The translations under genes and the position numbers were made by a program. DNA of 64,000 bases from Brevibacterium antiquum (GTDB lineage Bacteria; Actinomycetota; Actinomycetes; Actinomycetales; Brevibacteriaceae). Positions 16,535-24,046 of the stretch are shown one piece after another (the first letter of the stretch is position 1; the number at the start of each line of letters is the position of its first letter). The notes below the pieces were generated by a model, which saw only the letters and a list, made by a program, of their open reading frames with translations, ran no database searches and was not told where the DNA came from. The stretch spans positions 62,001 through 126,000 of the forward strand of contig NZ_JABASX010000003.1 in assembly GCF_016107655.1 (NCBI RefSeq), written 5' to 3'.

Positions 16535-17521
16535 ATGAAGGCAGCACGGTTGGTGTCGGAGATCGTCATCCTCAGCGCGCGGTCGGTGCCCATCACTGCT
16601 GCGTGTCTGGCGACTCGCCTCGAGGTCACGCAGCGCACTGTCTATCGCGACCTCGGTGATCTGTCTCGGATGGGAGTCCCCGTCGTGACGGAGTCCGGTC
16701 CGGGCGGTGGTATCAGTCTGCTCGGGTCCTGGACCTCTCCCCTGTCGGGGATGACCCGTGATGAGCTGGATTCCGTGCTCATCGGAGGTTTCGCTGCGGC
16801 TGATCTCGGGTACTCCGGGGAGCTGGCGACCGCACGGGAGAAGATCCTCTCCGAGACAGATTCAGTCTTCTCATCGGATGTGCTCATCGACGGGCCAGAT
16901 TGGTTCATGACACACGAGCGCCCGGATGAGCTTTCAGTCATCGTGGCGGCACTGCGTTCGCACCGGGGTCTGCGATTCGACTACGCAAACGGCAGGGATC
17001 GCCTGATTCGCACCGTCATACCATTGGGCCTCGTCGTCAAGGCAGGGCGCTGGTATCTGGCCGCACAGACCCCTGGTGGCAGGCCACGGACCTACCGGGT
17101 CTCGCGCATCACTGAGATCAGACTGCACTACGTCTCAGTCTCACGCCCGCCGGGCTTCCACCTCGGCGACTACTGGGCGAGGTCTCAGATCGAATTCGAC
17201 CGTTCGATCCGATCTGCGACGGTGAAACTGCGGGTACCCAACGACAGCCTCGGCGATCTGCGACGTGCGGTTCCCGGTCGAATCACGGACGAGGCGATCG
17301 AGGCCGCCTCGATCGAGGCCGCCTCGATCGAGGCCGCCTCGATGGCAGATGGTGCCTCCTCAGCAGAGGGAGCAATTGTCGTCGACCTGCCGATGGAGCC
17401 ATCGGATGTCGCTGTATCGCAGCTGATCACCATTGGCGGGGTCGAGGTGATATCACCTCTGGCAGTCCGTACGGCGCTGCGCGAACAAGCACGTCGCACA
17501 GCTGTATGCAACGGCCTCTGA
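16535..17521 (+). CDS. YafY-type HTH/WYL transcriptional regulator
   Basis: About 328 residues. The N-terminal HTH is ITAACLATRLEVTQRTVYRDLGDL, followed by the GVPVVTESGPGGGISL wing, both diagnostic of the YafY/DeoR-like group. The WYL domain covers roughly residues 130-210 (RFDYANGRDR, VIPLGLVVKAGRWYLAA, TYRVSRIT). A C-terminal WCX extension follows, interrupted near residues 255-269 by an in-frame repeat of five codons (Ile-Glu-Ala-Ala-Ser) three times. WYL domains sense nucleic acid or other ligands. A TTG at 16526 is an alternative start. It diverges from the SDR gene and probably controls it. Confidence 0.88.
   Translation: MKAARLVSEIVILSARSVPITAACLATRLEVTQRTVYRDLGDLSRMGVPVVTESGPGGGISLLGSWTSPLSGMTRDELDSVLIGGFAAADLGYSGELATAREKILSETDSVFSSDVLIDGPDWFMTHERPDELSVIVAALRSHRGLRFDYANGRDRLIRTVIPLGLVVKAGRWYLAAQTPGGRPRTYRVSRITEIRLHYVSVSRPPGFHLGDYWARSQIEFDRSIRSATVKLRVPNDSLGDLRRAVPGRITDEAIEAASIEAASIEAASMADGASSAEGAIVVDLPMEPSDVAVSQLITIGGVEVISPLAVRTALREQARRTAVCNGL
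17296..17340. repeat. Three in-frame 15-bp palindromic tandem repeats
   Basis: GATCGAGGCCGCCTC occurs three times without interruption inside the YafY-type gene; neighbouring units form the perfect palindrome GATCGAGGC-C-GCCTCGATC. Each unit adds five codons, so copy-number change would keep the reading frame. Confidence 0.95.
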
Positions 17522-17537
17522 GGAATCAGAACGACGT

Positions 17538-18374
17538 TTACTGAACCTCGTACTTGCCGTTGATCTGCCCGGCTCCGACCCCGCCGACCGCTTCCATAGC
17601 CGCTTTGGACAGGTCGATGCAGCGACTGCCGTGATAGGGGCCACGGTCATTGATGCGCACCGTCACGGACTTTCCGTTGGCTGTGTTGGTGATCTTCACC
17701 TGCGAGCCGAACGGCAGTGACTTATGCGCTGCGGTCAGCTTGTTGGTATCGAATGGCTCGCCGCTGGCAGTCTTTCGACCATCGAATCCGTCGCCTCCAC
17801 CGTAGTACGACATCGGGCAGGTACCGGACTGACCTGCGGAGTCGCCGGACTTAGACGGAGCGTCGTTGGCATCGGGCGTCGGCTCCTTCCAGTCTGAGCC
17901 GCCGGTGGAGGCATCCTCGCTCGTCGAATCCTTGCTTGCCGAGTCCTTGGTTGCGGTGTCCTTGGTTGCGGACTCGGTCGGGGTCGGGCTCGGTGTCTCG
18001 ATCTTGGACTCGAGAGTGATCTTGCCCGGCTTCTCCTTGGCCTGCTTCTTCGCTTTGGCCAGGGACTCGTCTGGGGATTGTGTCGCTTCGGCTGCTGCGA
18101 CGACTGGGGCCTCAGCAACGACTCGCTGGCCACCGCTCGTGCTGTCGGGGACCATCGCCAAGCTGGAGGCCACGACTGCGGCGGTCGCCACCGTGGGAAC
18201 GATGAATGCGGAGAGGACCGGGCGTGAACGCACCGATGCCAGTACTCCCCCTGCGGTGTTCCCAGCGCTATCGGCTCGTTGCGGCGAATGCCGTCCGGGC
18301 TTCTTTTTAGGCGCCTTGAGCGCAGAGAAGAGAGAGCCCGTCGTTGTCGAACGGGGCGAAGAGTGTTTTCCCAC
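17538..18374 (-). CDS. RlpA-like double-psi beta-barrel exported protein
   Basis: 278 residues. A cationic N-terminus ([11 protein letters not shown]) precedes one hydrophobic helix, [21 protein letters not shown], at about residues 54-75, either a signal anchor or an uncleaved signal. A long Lys/Ser/Thr/Asp-rich linker with [14 protein letters not shown] repeats leads to the C-terminal DPBB domain: [36 protein letters not shown] and [21 protein letters not shown] with the Asp that is catalytic in RlpA. RlpA proteins bind or cleave naked glycan strands. It likely acts in the cell wall. Upstream are direct repeats like those before rpf. Confidence 0.88.
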   Translation of the reverse strand: MGKHSSPRSTTTGSLFSALKAPKKKPGRHSPQRADSAGNTAGGVLASVRSRPVLSAFIVPTVATAAVVASSLAMVPDSTSGGQRVVAEAPVVAAAEATQSPDESLAKAKKQAKEKPGKITLESKIETPSPTPTESATKDTATKDSASKDSTSEDASTGGSDWKEPTPDANDAPSKSGDSAGQSGTCPMSYYGGGDGFDGRKTASGEPFDTNKLTAAHKSLPFGSQVKITNTANGKSVTVRINDRGPYHGSRCIDLSKAAMEAVGGVGAGQINGKYEVQ

Positions 18375-18453
18375 AGTGAGTCCTCGTAGTCATTGGCCGT
18401 GTTTCGGCAACTGGGAGACTCAATGATCGAGTGCACCTCAACACTGGCTCCAA

Positions 18454-18499
18454 GTTATCGGATCGTTACCTGAAGACAGTGTAATTAAGAAACTGTTAC
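18454..18499 (-). promoter_or_regulatory. RTAAC-type direct repeats upstream of the RlpA-like gene
   Basis: Plus-strand GTTAT (18454) and GTTAC (18465) are 11 bp apart, the same spacing as in the rpf array, with GTAAT (18481) and GTTAC (18495) further upstream. They lie 80-125 bp before the start codon. A shared wall-homeostasis regulator such as MtrA is inferred. Confidence 0.4.
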
Positions 18500-18504
18500 A
18501 AAAG

Positions 18505-18537
18505 CAATGCGGCACGCTCCACGAGCGTGCCGCATTG
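18505..18537 (-). terminator. Hairpin terminator of the 107-residue gene
   Basis: A 15-bp perfect stem (CAATGCGGCACGCTC pairing with GAGCGTGCCGCATTG) and a 3-nt loop, followed on the minus strand by CTTTTGT. It separates the small gene from the RlpA-like promoter. Confidence 0.85.
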
Positions 18538-18549
18538 ATGGATCTCAGA

Positions 18550-18873
18550 TCACTTCGACTTGCGCGTCACCAGTCTCCGCATGCCATCGGCACCGGTGGT
18601 CACTGTTTCCTGTGCTTTGTCGAAAGCACGTTCGACCTTCCCACTGCGCACAGCGTCGTCGATCGCCTGGGAGACATTGCCCAGCGCCTTCTTCACGTTC
18701 GCCTCGGTCGTTTCAATGAGGCGGGAACCCGACGTCGCCTCGCGAGCGTTCCTCACACTGCTGCTGGCCGCACCGTAGGCTCTGGTGGCGGCCGAACGCG
18801 CCTTCTCGGTCGGTGTCCTCTGAGTGGAATCGATGACGTAATCAGGTTCGATCGGATCTTGTGTTCGGCTCAT
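18550..18873 (-). CDS. Hypothetical small helical protein
   Basis: About 107 residues, starting MSRTQDPIEPDYVID and ending MRRLVTRKSK. It is mostly helical and charged (TEKARSAATRAYGAASSSVRNAREA, read as a long amphipathic helix; AIDDAVRSGKVERAFDKAQETV as another). There is no signal peptide or membrane segment. I do not recognise a family. The start is uncertain: GGAG lies only 2 nt before the ATG at 18873, and an upstream frame reaches 18930. The strong terminator after the stop and codon use like its neighbours support it as a real gene. It diverges from the glycerophosphodiesterase gene. Confidence 0.6.
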   Translation of the reverse strand: MSRTQDPIEPDYVIDSTQRTPTEKARSAATRAYGAASSSVRNAREATSGSRLIETTEANVKKALGNVSQAIDDAVRSGKVERAFDKAQETVTTGADGMRRLVTRKSK

Positions 18874-18928
18874 GTCTCCATAGTTGTCGACCCCGACTCC
18901 AAGGTCAACAGCAACATAGGATTGGACC

Positions 18929-19672
18929 ATGAATTCTCAGGCAGAGATCATCGCCCATAGAGGCGGGAAGTGGCCCGGTATGAGTGAGAACACTCTTGGG
19001 GCATTCACCGCCGCCCATCGGGCAGGTGTGCGGTGGATGGAGACCGACGTCCACGCCTCGGCCGACGGCATCCTGTTCGCAGCCCATGATGCCGACCTGG
19101 ACCGCATTGCCGATCGTCCGCACCACATCCGCGACCTCACCGCCACCGAACTCGACTCCGTCGAACTCCTGGCCGGTGGTCATCTGCCCCGACTGTCGGC
19201 TCTCCTCGAGTCGATTCCGGAGGCGGCATGGAACATCGATGTCAAGGCTGCTCGCAGCATTGCGCCGATGGTTCGCTTCGTCCGCAGCCTCAACGCCGAA
19301 GGGAGAATCCGGCTTGCTTCATTCTCGTCTTCGACCCTGCGCAGCCTGCGACAGGCCCTGCCGGGGGTCCGAACCTCGGCGGGAGTCTTGGAATCCGCGC
19401 TGTTTGCGGCGGGAGGGCTGCCCGGTGTGGCCGAGTCCGGGCCCTGTCCCCTGCCGGTCGGCCTCGACTCGTTGCAGGTGCCGATGTCCTTCAAGGGCGT
19501 ACCCGTCATCACAGAGGACTTCGTGTCTCGGGCTCACCGGTCGGGTCTGGCGGTTCATGTATGGACCATCAATGCCCCGGCTTCGATGCGCGTCCTCCTC
19601 GACCTCGACGTCGATGGAATCGTCACCGACGACGTTCCGGCGGGGCTGCGGGAGCTCGCGGTTCGGACCTGA
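18929..19672 (+). CDS. Glycerophosphodiester phosphodiesterase family protein
   Basis: 247 residues forming a TIM barrel. The hallmark IIAHRGGKWPGMSENTLGAF holds the catalytic His and metal-binding Glu-Asn; ETDVHASADGILFAAHDADLDRI carries the second Glu-x-Asp pair and catalytic His; LASFSSSTLRSLR and AVHVWTINAP are conserved barrel strands. The enzyme hydrolyses glycerophosphodiesters to glycerol-3-phosphate and an alcohol. No signal peptide is seen, so it is probably cytosolic. AGGATTGGACC precedes the ATG. It is followed 77 bp later by rbpA on the same strand. Confidence 0.92.
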   Translation: MNSQAEIIAHRGGKWPGMSENTLGAFTAAHRAGVRWMETDVHASADGILFAAHDADLDRIADRPHHIRDLTATELDSVELLAGGHLPRLSALLESIPEAAWNIDVKAARSIAPMVRFVRSLNAEGRIRLASFSSSTLRSLRQALPGVRTSAGVLESALFAAGGLPGVAESGPCPLPVGLDSLQVPMSFKGVPVITEDFVSRAHRSGLAVHVWTINAPASMRVLLDLDVDGIVTDDVPAGLRELAVRT

Positions 19673-19749
19673 GTGCTGGGAATAGGCACAGACGGTAGAC
19701 TGTTCTTTCGTATGAGACGTCTGCAGTCGAGTCGGAAGGTGAGAGAGAT

Positions 19750-20091
19750 ATGAGCGAACGCAGTCTCCGCGGAACACAGTTGGGCTCACGCAGCCTGGAA
19801 ACGGAAGAGGGCGTCGAACCGGCGCCTCGCCAGATGGTCGAATTCGAGTGCGAAGACGGAACCAGGTTCAAGGTTCCCTTCTCGATCGAGGCCGAAGTTC
19901 CCTCCACCTGGGATTCGGGCATCCACGGCGTCGGCACCCGTGTCGGCGTGAACGAGCCGGATGGTGAGCCGGGCAAGCATGTGCGCTCCCACTGGGACAT
20001 GCTGCTCGAGCGCCGTTCCTTCGACGAACTTCAGGTTCTGCTCGATGAGCGACTTGCCGTTCGCCGCGGTGAGGTTCCTGCGCAAGCCTGA
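19750..20091 (+). CDS. rbpA: RNA polymerase-binding protein RbpA
   Basis: 113 residues. LRGTQLGSRSLETEEGVEPAPRQ is the N-terminal tail and core-domain entry, and HWDMLLERRSFDELQVLLDERL is the sigma-interacting C-terminal helix, nearly the same as in mycobacterial RbpA. RbpA binds the primary sigma factor and stabilises open promoter complexes; it is specific to actinobacteria. No Cys residues are visible, so no zinc site of the Streptomyces type is present. GGTGAGAGAGAT precedes the ATG. A very strong hairpin follows the gene. Confidence 0.96.
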   Translation: MSERSLRGTQLGSRSLETEEGVEPAPRQMVEFECEDGTRFKVPFSIEAEVPSTWDSGIHGVGTRVGVNEPDGEPGKHVRSHWDMLLERRSFDELQVLLDERLAVRRGEVPAQA

Positions 20092-20130
20092 GGGCCTCTG
20101 CACTGAATCCCACGAGCACACCTGAGCAGG

Positions 20131-20170
20131 AAGGGCGGGGTGCAGGTCATCGGACCTGCACCCCGCCCTT
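20131..20170. terminator. Strong bidirectional terminator between rbpA and ppm1
   Basis: An uninterrupted 18-bp stem (AAGGGCGGGGTGCAGGTC and its complement) with ATCG loop lies between convergent genes. CTT follows on the plus strand and CCTGCTC on the minus strand. Confidence 0.92.
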
Positions 20171-20199
20171 CTTGACTGCCCGGAGCTGACCCAGCGCCC

Positions 20200-20967
20200 T
20201 CAGGAAGCCGACCTGCGAGCAGCGAGTCGCTCGATGAAGCCTCGAGCCTGTCGTCTGCGGCGGGTCAGACCCCAACCGGCCACCTTGGTGAATGCCTCGG
20301 AGATGATCGATCCGCTCATCTTCGATTCGCCCAGTTCGCGTTCGACGAAGACGATGGGAACCTCGGCCACACGGAATCCGGCCTCGACCGTGCGGTAGGT
20401 CATGTCGATCTGGAAGCAGTAGCCCTGAGACTGCACTCCGGAGAGATCGAGGCTCTCCAGCACCTGTCGCGAATACGCACGGAACCCTGCAGTCGCGTCC
20501 TTGACCCCGAGGCCCATGACCGCGTTGACGTAGATGTTGGCTCCGCGGGAGAGGAAGAAGCGGGAGCGGGGCCAGTCGACGATCGCCCCGCCCCGAACCC
20601 ACCTCGAGCCGATGACGAGGTCGGCATGTCCCGCCTGGGCCACTGCCAAAAGCTGCCCGAGGTCCAGGGGACGGTGAGATCCGTCGGCGTCGAACTCGCA
20701 GATGATGTCGTAGTCGCGCTCCAGCGCCCATTCGAATCCTGCAATGTAGGCCATACCCAGACCGGATTTCTCACTGCGGTGCAGAACATGCAGACGTGGA
20801 TCGGTGCGTGCCTGCTCATCGACCCATTCACCGGTGCCGTCGGGTGAACCGTCGTCGACGACGAGAACGTCGACGACGGGCTGATTCTCGAACAGACCGG
20901 CCAATGTCACAGGAAGAGCGAGTCGTTCGTTGTAGGTCGGAATGACGACCAGAGTCTTAGAAACCAC
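20200..20967 (-). CDS. Polyprenol monophosphomannose synthase (GT2)
   Basis: About 256 residues. It has the GT2 pattern: LVVIPTYNERLALPVTL, VLVVDDGSPDGTG with the first Asp pair, YDIICEFDADGSHRP with the metal-binding DAD, and the DPM-specific VIGSRWVRGG and AGFRAYSRQ segments. The family transfers mannose from GDP-mannose to polyprenol phosphate for lipoglycan and protein mannosylation at the membrane face. No transmembrane helix is evident, as in the single-domain actinobacterial form. The start is uncertain: GTGs at 20967, 20973 and 21012 are in frame and none has a strong ribosome site. An apolipoprotein N-acyltransferase partner is not present here. Confidence 0.9.
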   Translation of the reverse strand: MVSKTLVVIPTYNERLALPVTLAGLFENQPVVDVLVVDDGSPDGTGEWVDEQARTDPRLHVLHRSEKSGLGMAYIAGFEWALERDYDIICEFDADGSHRPLDLGQLLAVAQAGHADLVIGSRWVRGGAIVDWPRSRFFLSRGANIYVNAVMGLGVKDATAGFRAYSRQVLESLDLSGVQSQGYCFQIDMTYRTVEAGFRVAEVPIVFVERELGESKMSGSIISEAFTKVAGWGLTRRRRQARGFIERLAARRSAS

Positions 20968-21257
20968 GGCCACAACAATACGCCGCGCCGGACGGAAAAT
21001 ATGAGCCGACACCCTCGCCTTCGGACCACGTTGGGAAACGAGTTATCTAATGACGAGAGTGCCGGCTCCATCCCAGCTGCTGTGGAATGTCAACAACGAA
21101 TCTAGTGGCTGCCGTGATCTTTGCAAAATCGCTCTGACCTGGGCGTATGTTCAAATCTCCAGGTCAGACGTAAGACAGAATGATAAAAATACTTCGCTTG
21201 TCGGCGTGTCGTCTTGAATCGTCCACTCAGTGTCGAACGTCACCGCATCGACGGGTT
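20968..21257. other. Gap between ppm1 and the amidohydrolase-like gene
   Basis: About 290 bases without a supportable gene. The part near 21181-21200 (tgataaaaatacttcg) is less GC-rich than the surroundings and may hold the ppm1 promoter. No clear terminator hairpin or operator was seen. Confidence 0.4.
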
Positions 21258-22211
21258 CTACACATCCTCGCTGAGTGCTATGCGAGTCGGCAGCACCACG
21301 TCGGGTGAGAGTTCTGGCAGTCCGGGTGTGCCCGAACGCGGATCGGTGCTCCACGCGGCAACGCGCGCATCTGCGACCTGAACGACGAGTCGTTCGACCT
21401 GCCAGCGCACGAAGTCTGCGTCGGCTCCAGGGGCGAGGACTCCACCGTCCGGGTTGCCAGCGGCACGGTGAGCGAACCGGGTGGCTGCGTTGAACGCTGC
21501 GCGAGCTCCGATTCCGTTCTCGCCGACAACGGCCGAGCGCACAGTACCCCACGGTGAACCCTGTGAGTCCGTCCACGACACCTGGGCACCTGCCGAGAGC
21601 AGCTGCGCCAAAGGCTGCGGCTGCGCAGGGTCGAGGGTGATCGCGATGCCGGAGTAGCCCAACGGCGTGATGAAGTCCTCGTCGACGCTGAAGTTCAGCA
21701 GCAGACGGTATCCGTTGCGCTGTGCCAGTGCGGCATGGTCGCGCACACGGTCCAGGACCTCGCCGAGGCGCTGGTTCGACTCGACCTGGATGTACAGGGC
21801 CGTCTCCGGCAACGTCTCGAGCCGGAGGAAGTCGAGCGCAGCGATGCTCGCTCTGTCCGTGGTCGGGTCCGCCGCTGGAGCGGTCTCGGCGCCGATATCG
21901 GGATACGCGACGATCCTCAGAGTCCTGGGCGCGCGTTCGCTGAAGTCCCGTACGGCCTCAGCGGCACCGAGGACATGCACGTGGGTGAAACCGGATTCGA
22001 CGAGCTGGTCACCGTCGGGGCCGCCCTCGCGAAGAGTCAGCCCCGCGTGAACGAAACCGGGGGTGAGGAAGTCCCCGTCGAGGTTGATTGCGTCGGGCTC
22101 CGATGCACGTGCTGCCTCATCGGAACCGATGAACGAGACCTTCCCGTCCTTCGTGCCCAGGGCGGTCGCAAAGGGGTCGACACTGCTGTATACATCTCCA
22201 CCAAAGTACAT
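21258..22211 (-). CDS. Amidohydrolase-superfamily-like protein lacking the HxH metal motif
   Basis: About 318 residues. The N-terminal beta domain and the sequence LDGDFLTPGFVHAGLTLREGG align with the point where amidohydrolases have PGFVDxHxH; here His-x-His is absent. The C-terminal part ARAAFNAATRFAHRAAG followed by GGVLAPGADADFVRW is clearly the YtcJ-like/imidazolonepropionase-type ending. The metal-dependent reaction is therefore doubtful. It is short compared with active relatives (about 400 or more). The start ATG (MYFGGDVYSS) is favoured over a frame opening at 22283, which would run into the divergent exonuclease promoter. Related genes beside rbpA and ppm1 occur in other Micrococcales (from memory). 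Confidence 0.75.
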   Translation of the reverse strand: MYFGGDVYSSVDPFATALGTKDGKVSFIGSDEAARASEPDAINLDGDFLTPGFVHAGLTLREGGPDGDQLVESGFTHVHVLGAAEAVRDFSERAPRTLRIVAYPDIGAETAPAADPTTDRASIAALDFLRLETLPETALYIQVESNQRLGEVLDRVRDHAALAQRNGYRLLLNFSVDEDFITPLGYSGIAITLDPAQPQPLAQLLSAGAQVSWTDSQGSPWGTVRSAVVGENGIGARAAFNAATRFAHRAAGNPDGGVLAPGADADFVRWQVERLVVQVADARVAAWSTDPRSGTPGLPELSPDVVLPTRIALSEDV

Positions 22212-22288
22212 AGTCACAGCCGATAGGCTACACCTCCGTGTCCGCGTCTTTGCACTCGAGTCAGGGGTGTCGGGTATCGTCAACGAGT

Positions 22289-24004
22289 GTGAAGCCCTTG
22301 GTTCTGATCGATACGCCCGCCCTGTACTACCGTGCCTTCTACTCGGTCCCCGATTCGATCGTCAACGACGAAGGCCAGCCGGTCAATGCCGTGCGCGGCG
22401 TCCTCGATGCGATCGCGCAGATGATCCGCCGATTCGACTCCCCACGAGTCGTGGCGACCATGGACGCGGATTGGCGGCCAGCCTTCCGAACCGCGATCAT
22501 GCCCGAATACAAGGCGGCCCGGATCAAAGATGCCGAAGCAGGCACGGAGATCCCGCCCGAGCTGGCTGTGCAGCTGCCGATCATGACTCGTGTTCTTCGG
22601 GCCGCAGGAATCCCCATCGCCGAGGTGGACGGGACCGAAGCCGATGACGTGATCGCGACCATGGCCGCCCAGTCGCGCACCCCTGTAGTCATCGTCTCCC
22701 CCGATCGTGATCTGCTCGCACTCATCGATGCGGCCGCAGACGTCAGTGTGCTTCGCCCACGCAAGGGCGGAGAGTGGGAGGCCATCACCCAGGCAGATCT
22801 GCCCGAGGCCTATGGTGTGCCCGATGGAACCCGATACCGTGAGCTCGCCGCGATGCGCGGCGATCCTTCGGACGGTCTGCCTGGTGCACCGGGGATCGGA
22901 GAGAAGACCGCAGCGACGCTGCTCTCGAACTTCGGTTCCCTCGCATCGATCATCAAGGCCGCAAAGGCCGGTGTGAAGACCGGTGGTCTCAGCCCCAAAC
23001 GAGCGGCCACGCTGATCGAAGAGGAGGACACGCTCTACAAGACCATCGAGGTCATGCGGTGCCTGACCGATGTCGCTCATGGACTCGATCTCGAGTCCGT
23101 GCCCGGCGAGCTCGATCGCCCTGCGGTGGAGATGGCGGCCCGTGGCCAGAACATCCGCCGTTCGGTCGACAACCTCATCGCCGCCCTCGGCAGCGCCGAC
23201 ACGGACTCCGGCGCGAAGGCGTCGGGACGGCCCTCCCTCATGGCCACCGGCACAAGCACGATCGCTCCGATCCAGGCGCCTGCTCCGCAGCCTTCGGCCG
23301 CGTCGGTTCCGAGCTCATCCACCGCCGATTCCTGGTCGCAGTCGCGGCTGGTCGGTTTCGATCTCGAGACGACCGGCGTCGACCCGTCGACTGCCAGAAT
23401 CGTGACTGCTGCATTCGTCGAATCCGTCGACAACTCACGCACCTGGCTGGCCGACCCCGGCGTCGAAATTCCCGAACCGGCGCGAGCCGTTCATGGAATC
23501 ACCACCGAATTCGCCCAAGCCAACGGCGCCCCGGTGGCAGAGGTGGTCGCCGAGCTCTGCACGGTTCTGTCAGATCTCAGATCGGAAGGCGCCGTCGTCG
23601 TCGGCCACAACATCGTCTATGACCTCAGCGTCATGGCGGCCGAAGTCAAACGTCATCAGCCCCATATCGATTTTGCGGCACTGCTGCCGACGATCGTCGA
23701 TACATTTGTCCTGGACAAGCGCATCGAGCAGTTCCGTCGTGGCAAACGGACTCTCACGGAGACAGCCAAACGATGGAAGGTCACCCTGCTCGACGCGCAC
23801 GACGCCGCAGCGGATGCCCTTGCCGCCCTGGACATTTCCCGAGCGTTGGCCGAGAGCTCGGAGGAAATCGCGAATCTGACCCGGGCCGATATCATGTCCG
23901 CCCAGGGCGACTGGAAACGCGCACAGGCCGCTGATCTGCAGTCTTGGTTGCGCAGAAAGGGCAACGCCGAGGCCGTCGTCGATGGCTCCTGGCCCATGGC
24001 CTGA
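22289..24004 (+). CDS. Fused 5'-3' exonuclease (FEN) and DnaQ-like 3'-5' exonuclease
   Basis: About 571 residues with two nuclease modules. Residues 1-300 are a PolA-type 5' nuclease: LVLIDTPALYYRAF, VDGTEADDVIATMA, VIVSPDRDLLALID and the helix-hairpin-helix GDPSDGLPGAPGIGEKTAATLL region (split across two motifs). A Pro/Ala/Ser linker of about 50 residues follows. Residues 350-571 are DEDDh: VGFDLETTGVD (D358, E360), VVGHNIVYDLSV (D445) and LDAHDAAADALAALD (H504, D509), ending in the QSWLRRKGNAEAVVDGSWP tail of free-standing actinobacterial exonucleases. All acidic residues look intact in both. No polymerase domain is present. A GTG at 22289 is chosen; upstream codons would enter the divergent promoter. 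Confidence 0.88.
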   Translation: MKPLVLIDTPALYYRAFYSVPDSIVNDEGQPVNAVRGVLDAIAQMIRRFDSPRVVATMDADWRPAFRTAIMPEYKAARIKDAEAGTEIPPELAVQLPIMTRVLRAAGIPIAEVDGTEADDVIATMAAQSRTPVVIVSPDRDLLALIDAAADVSVLRPRKGGEWEAITQADLPEAYGVPDGTRYRELAAMRGDPSDGLPGAPGIGEKTAATLLSNFGSLASIIKAAKAGVKTGGLSPKRAATLIEEEDTLYKTIEVMRCLTDVAHGLDLESVPGELDRPAVEMAARGQNIRRSVDNLIAALGSADTDSGAKASGRPSLMATGTSTIAPIQAPAPQPSAASVPSSSTADSWSQSRLVGFDLETTGVDPSTARIVTAAFVESVDNSRTWLADPGVEIPEPARAVHGITTEFAQANGAPVAEVVAELCTVLSDLRSEGAVVVGHNIVYDLSVMAAEVKRHQPHIDFAALLPTIVDTFVLDKRIEQFRRGKRTLTETAKRWKVTLLDAHDAAADALAALDISRALAESSEEIANLTRADIMSAQGDWKRAQAADLQSWLRRKGNAEAVVDGSWPMA

Positions 24005-24046
24005 ACGATAGAATCAATTGCCACCATCACTCGACGAAGGACGATA

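Noticed and set aside
17866..18426. Plus-strand frame opposite the RlpA-like gene
   Set aside because: Antisense shadow created by the repetitive Lys/Ser/Thr/Asp linker.
20147..20731. Minus-strand frame overlapping ppm1 (194 codons)
   Set aside because: Out-of-frame Arg-rich shadow of the GT2 gene; contains the terminator hairpin.
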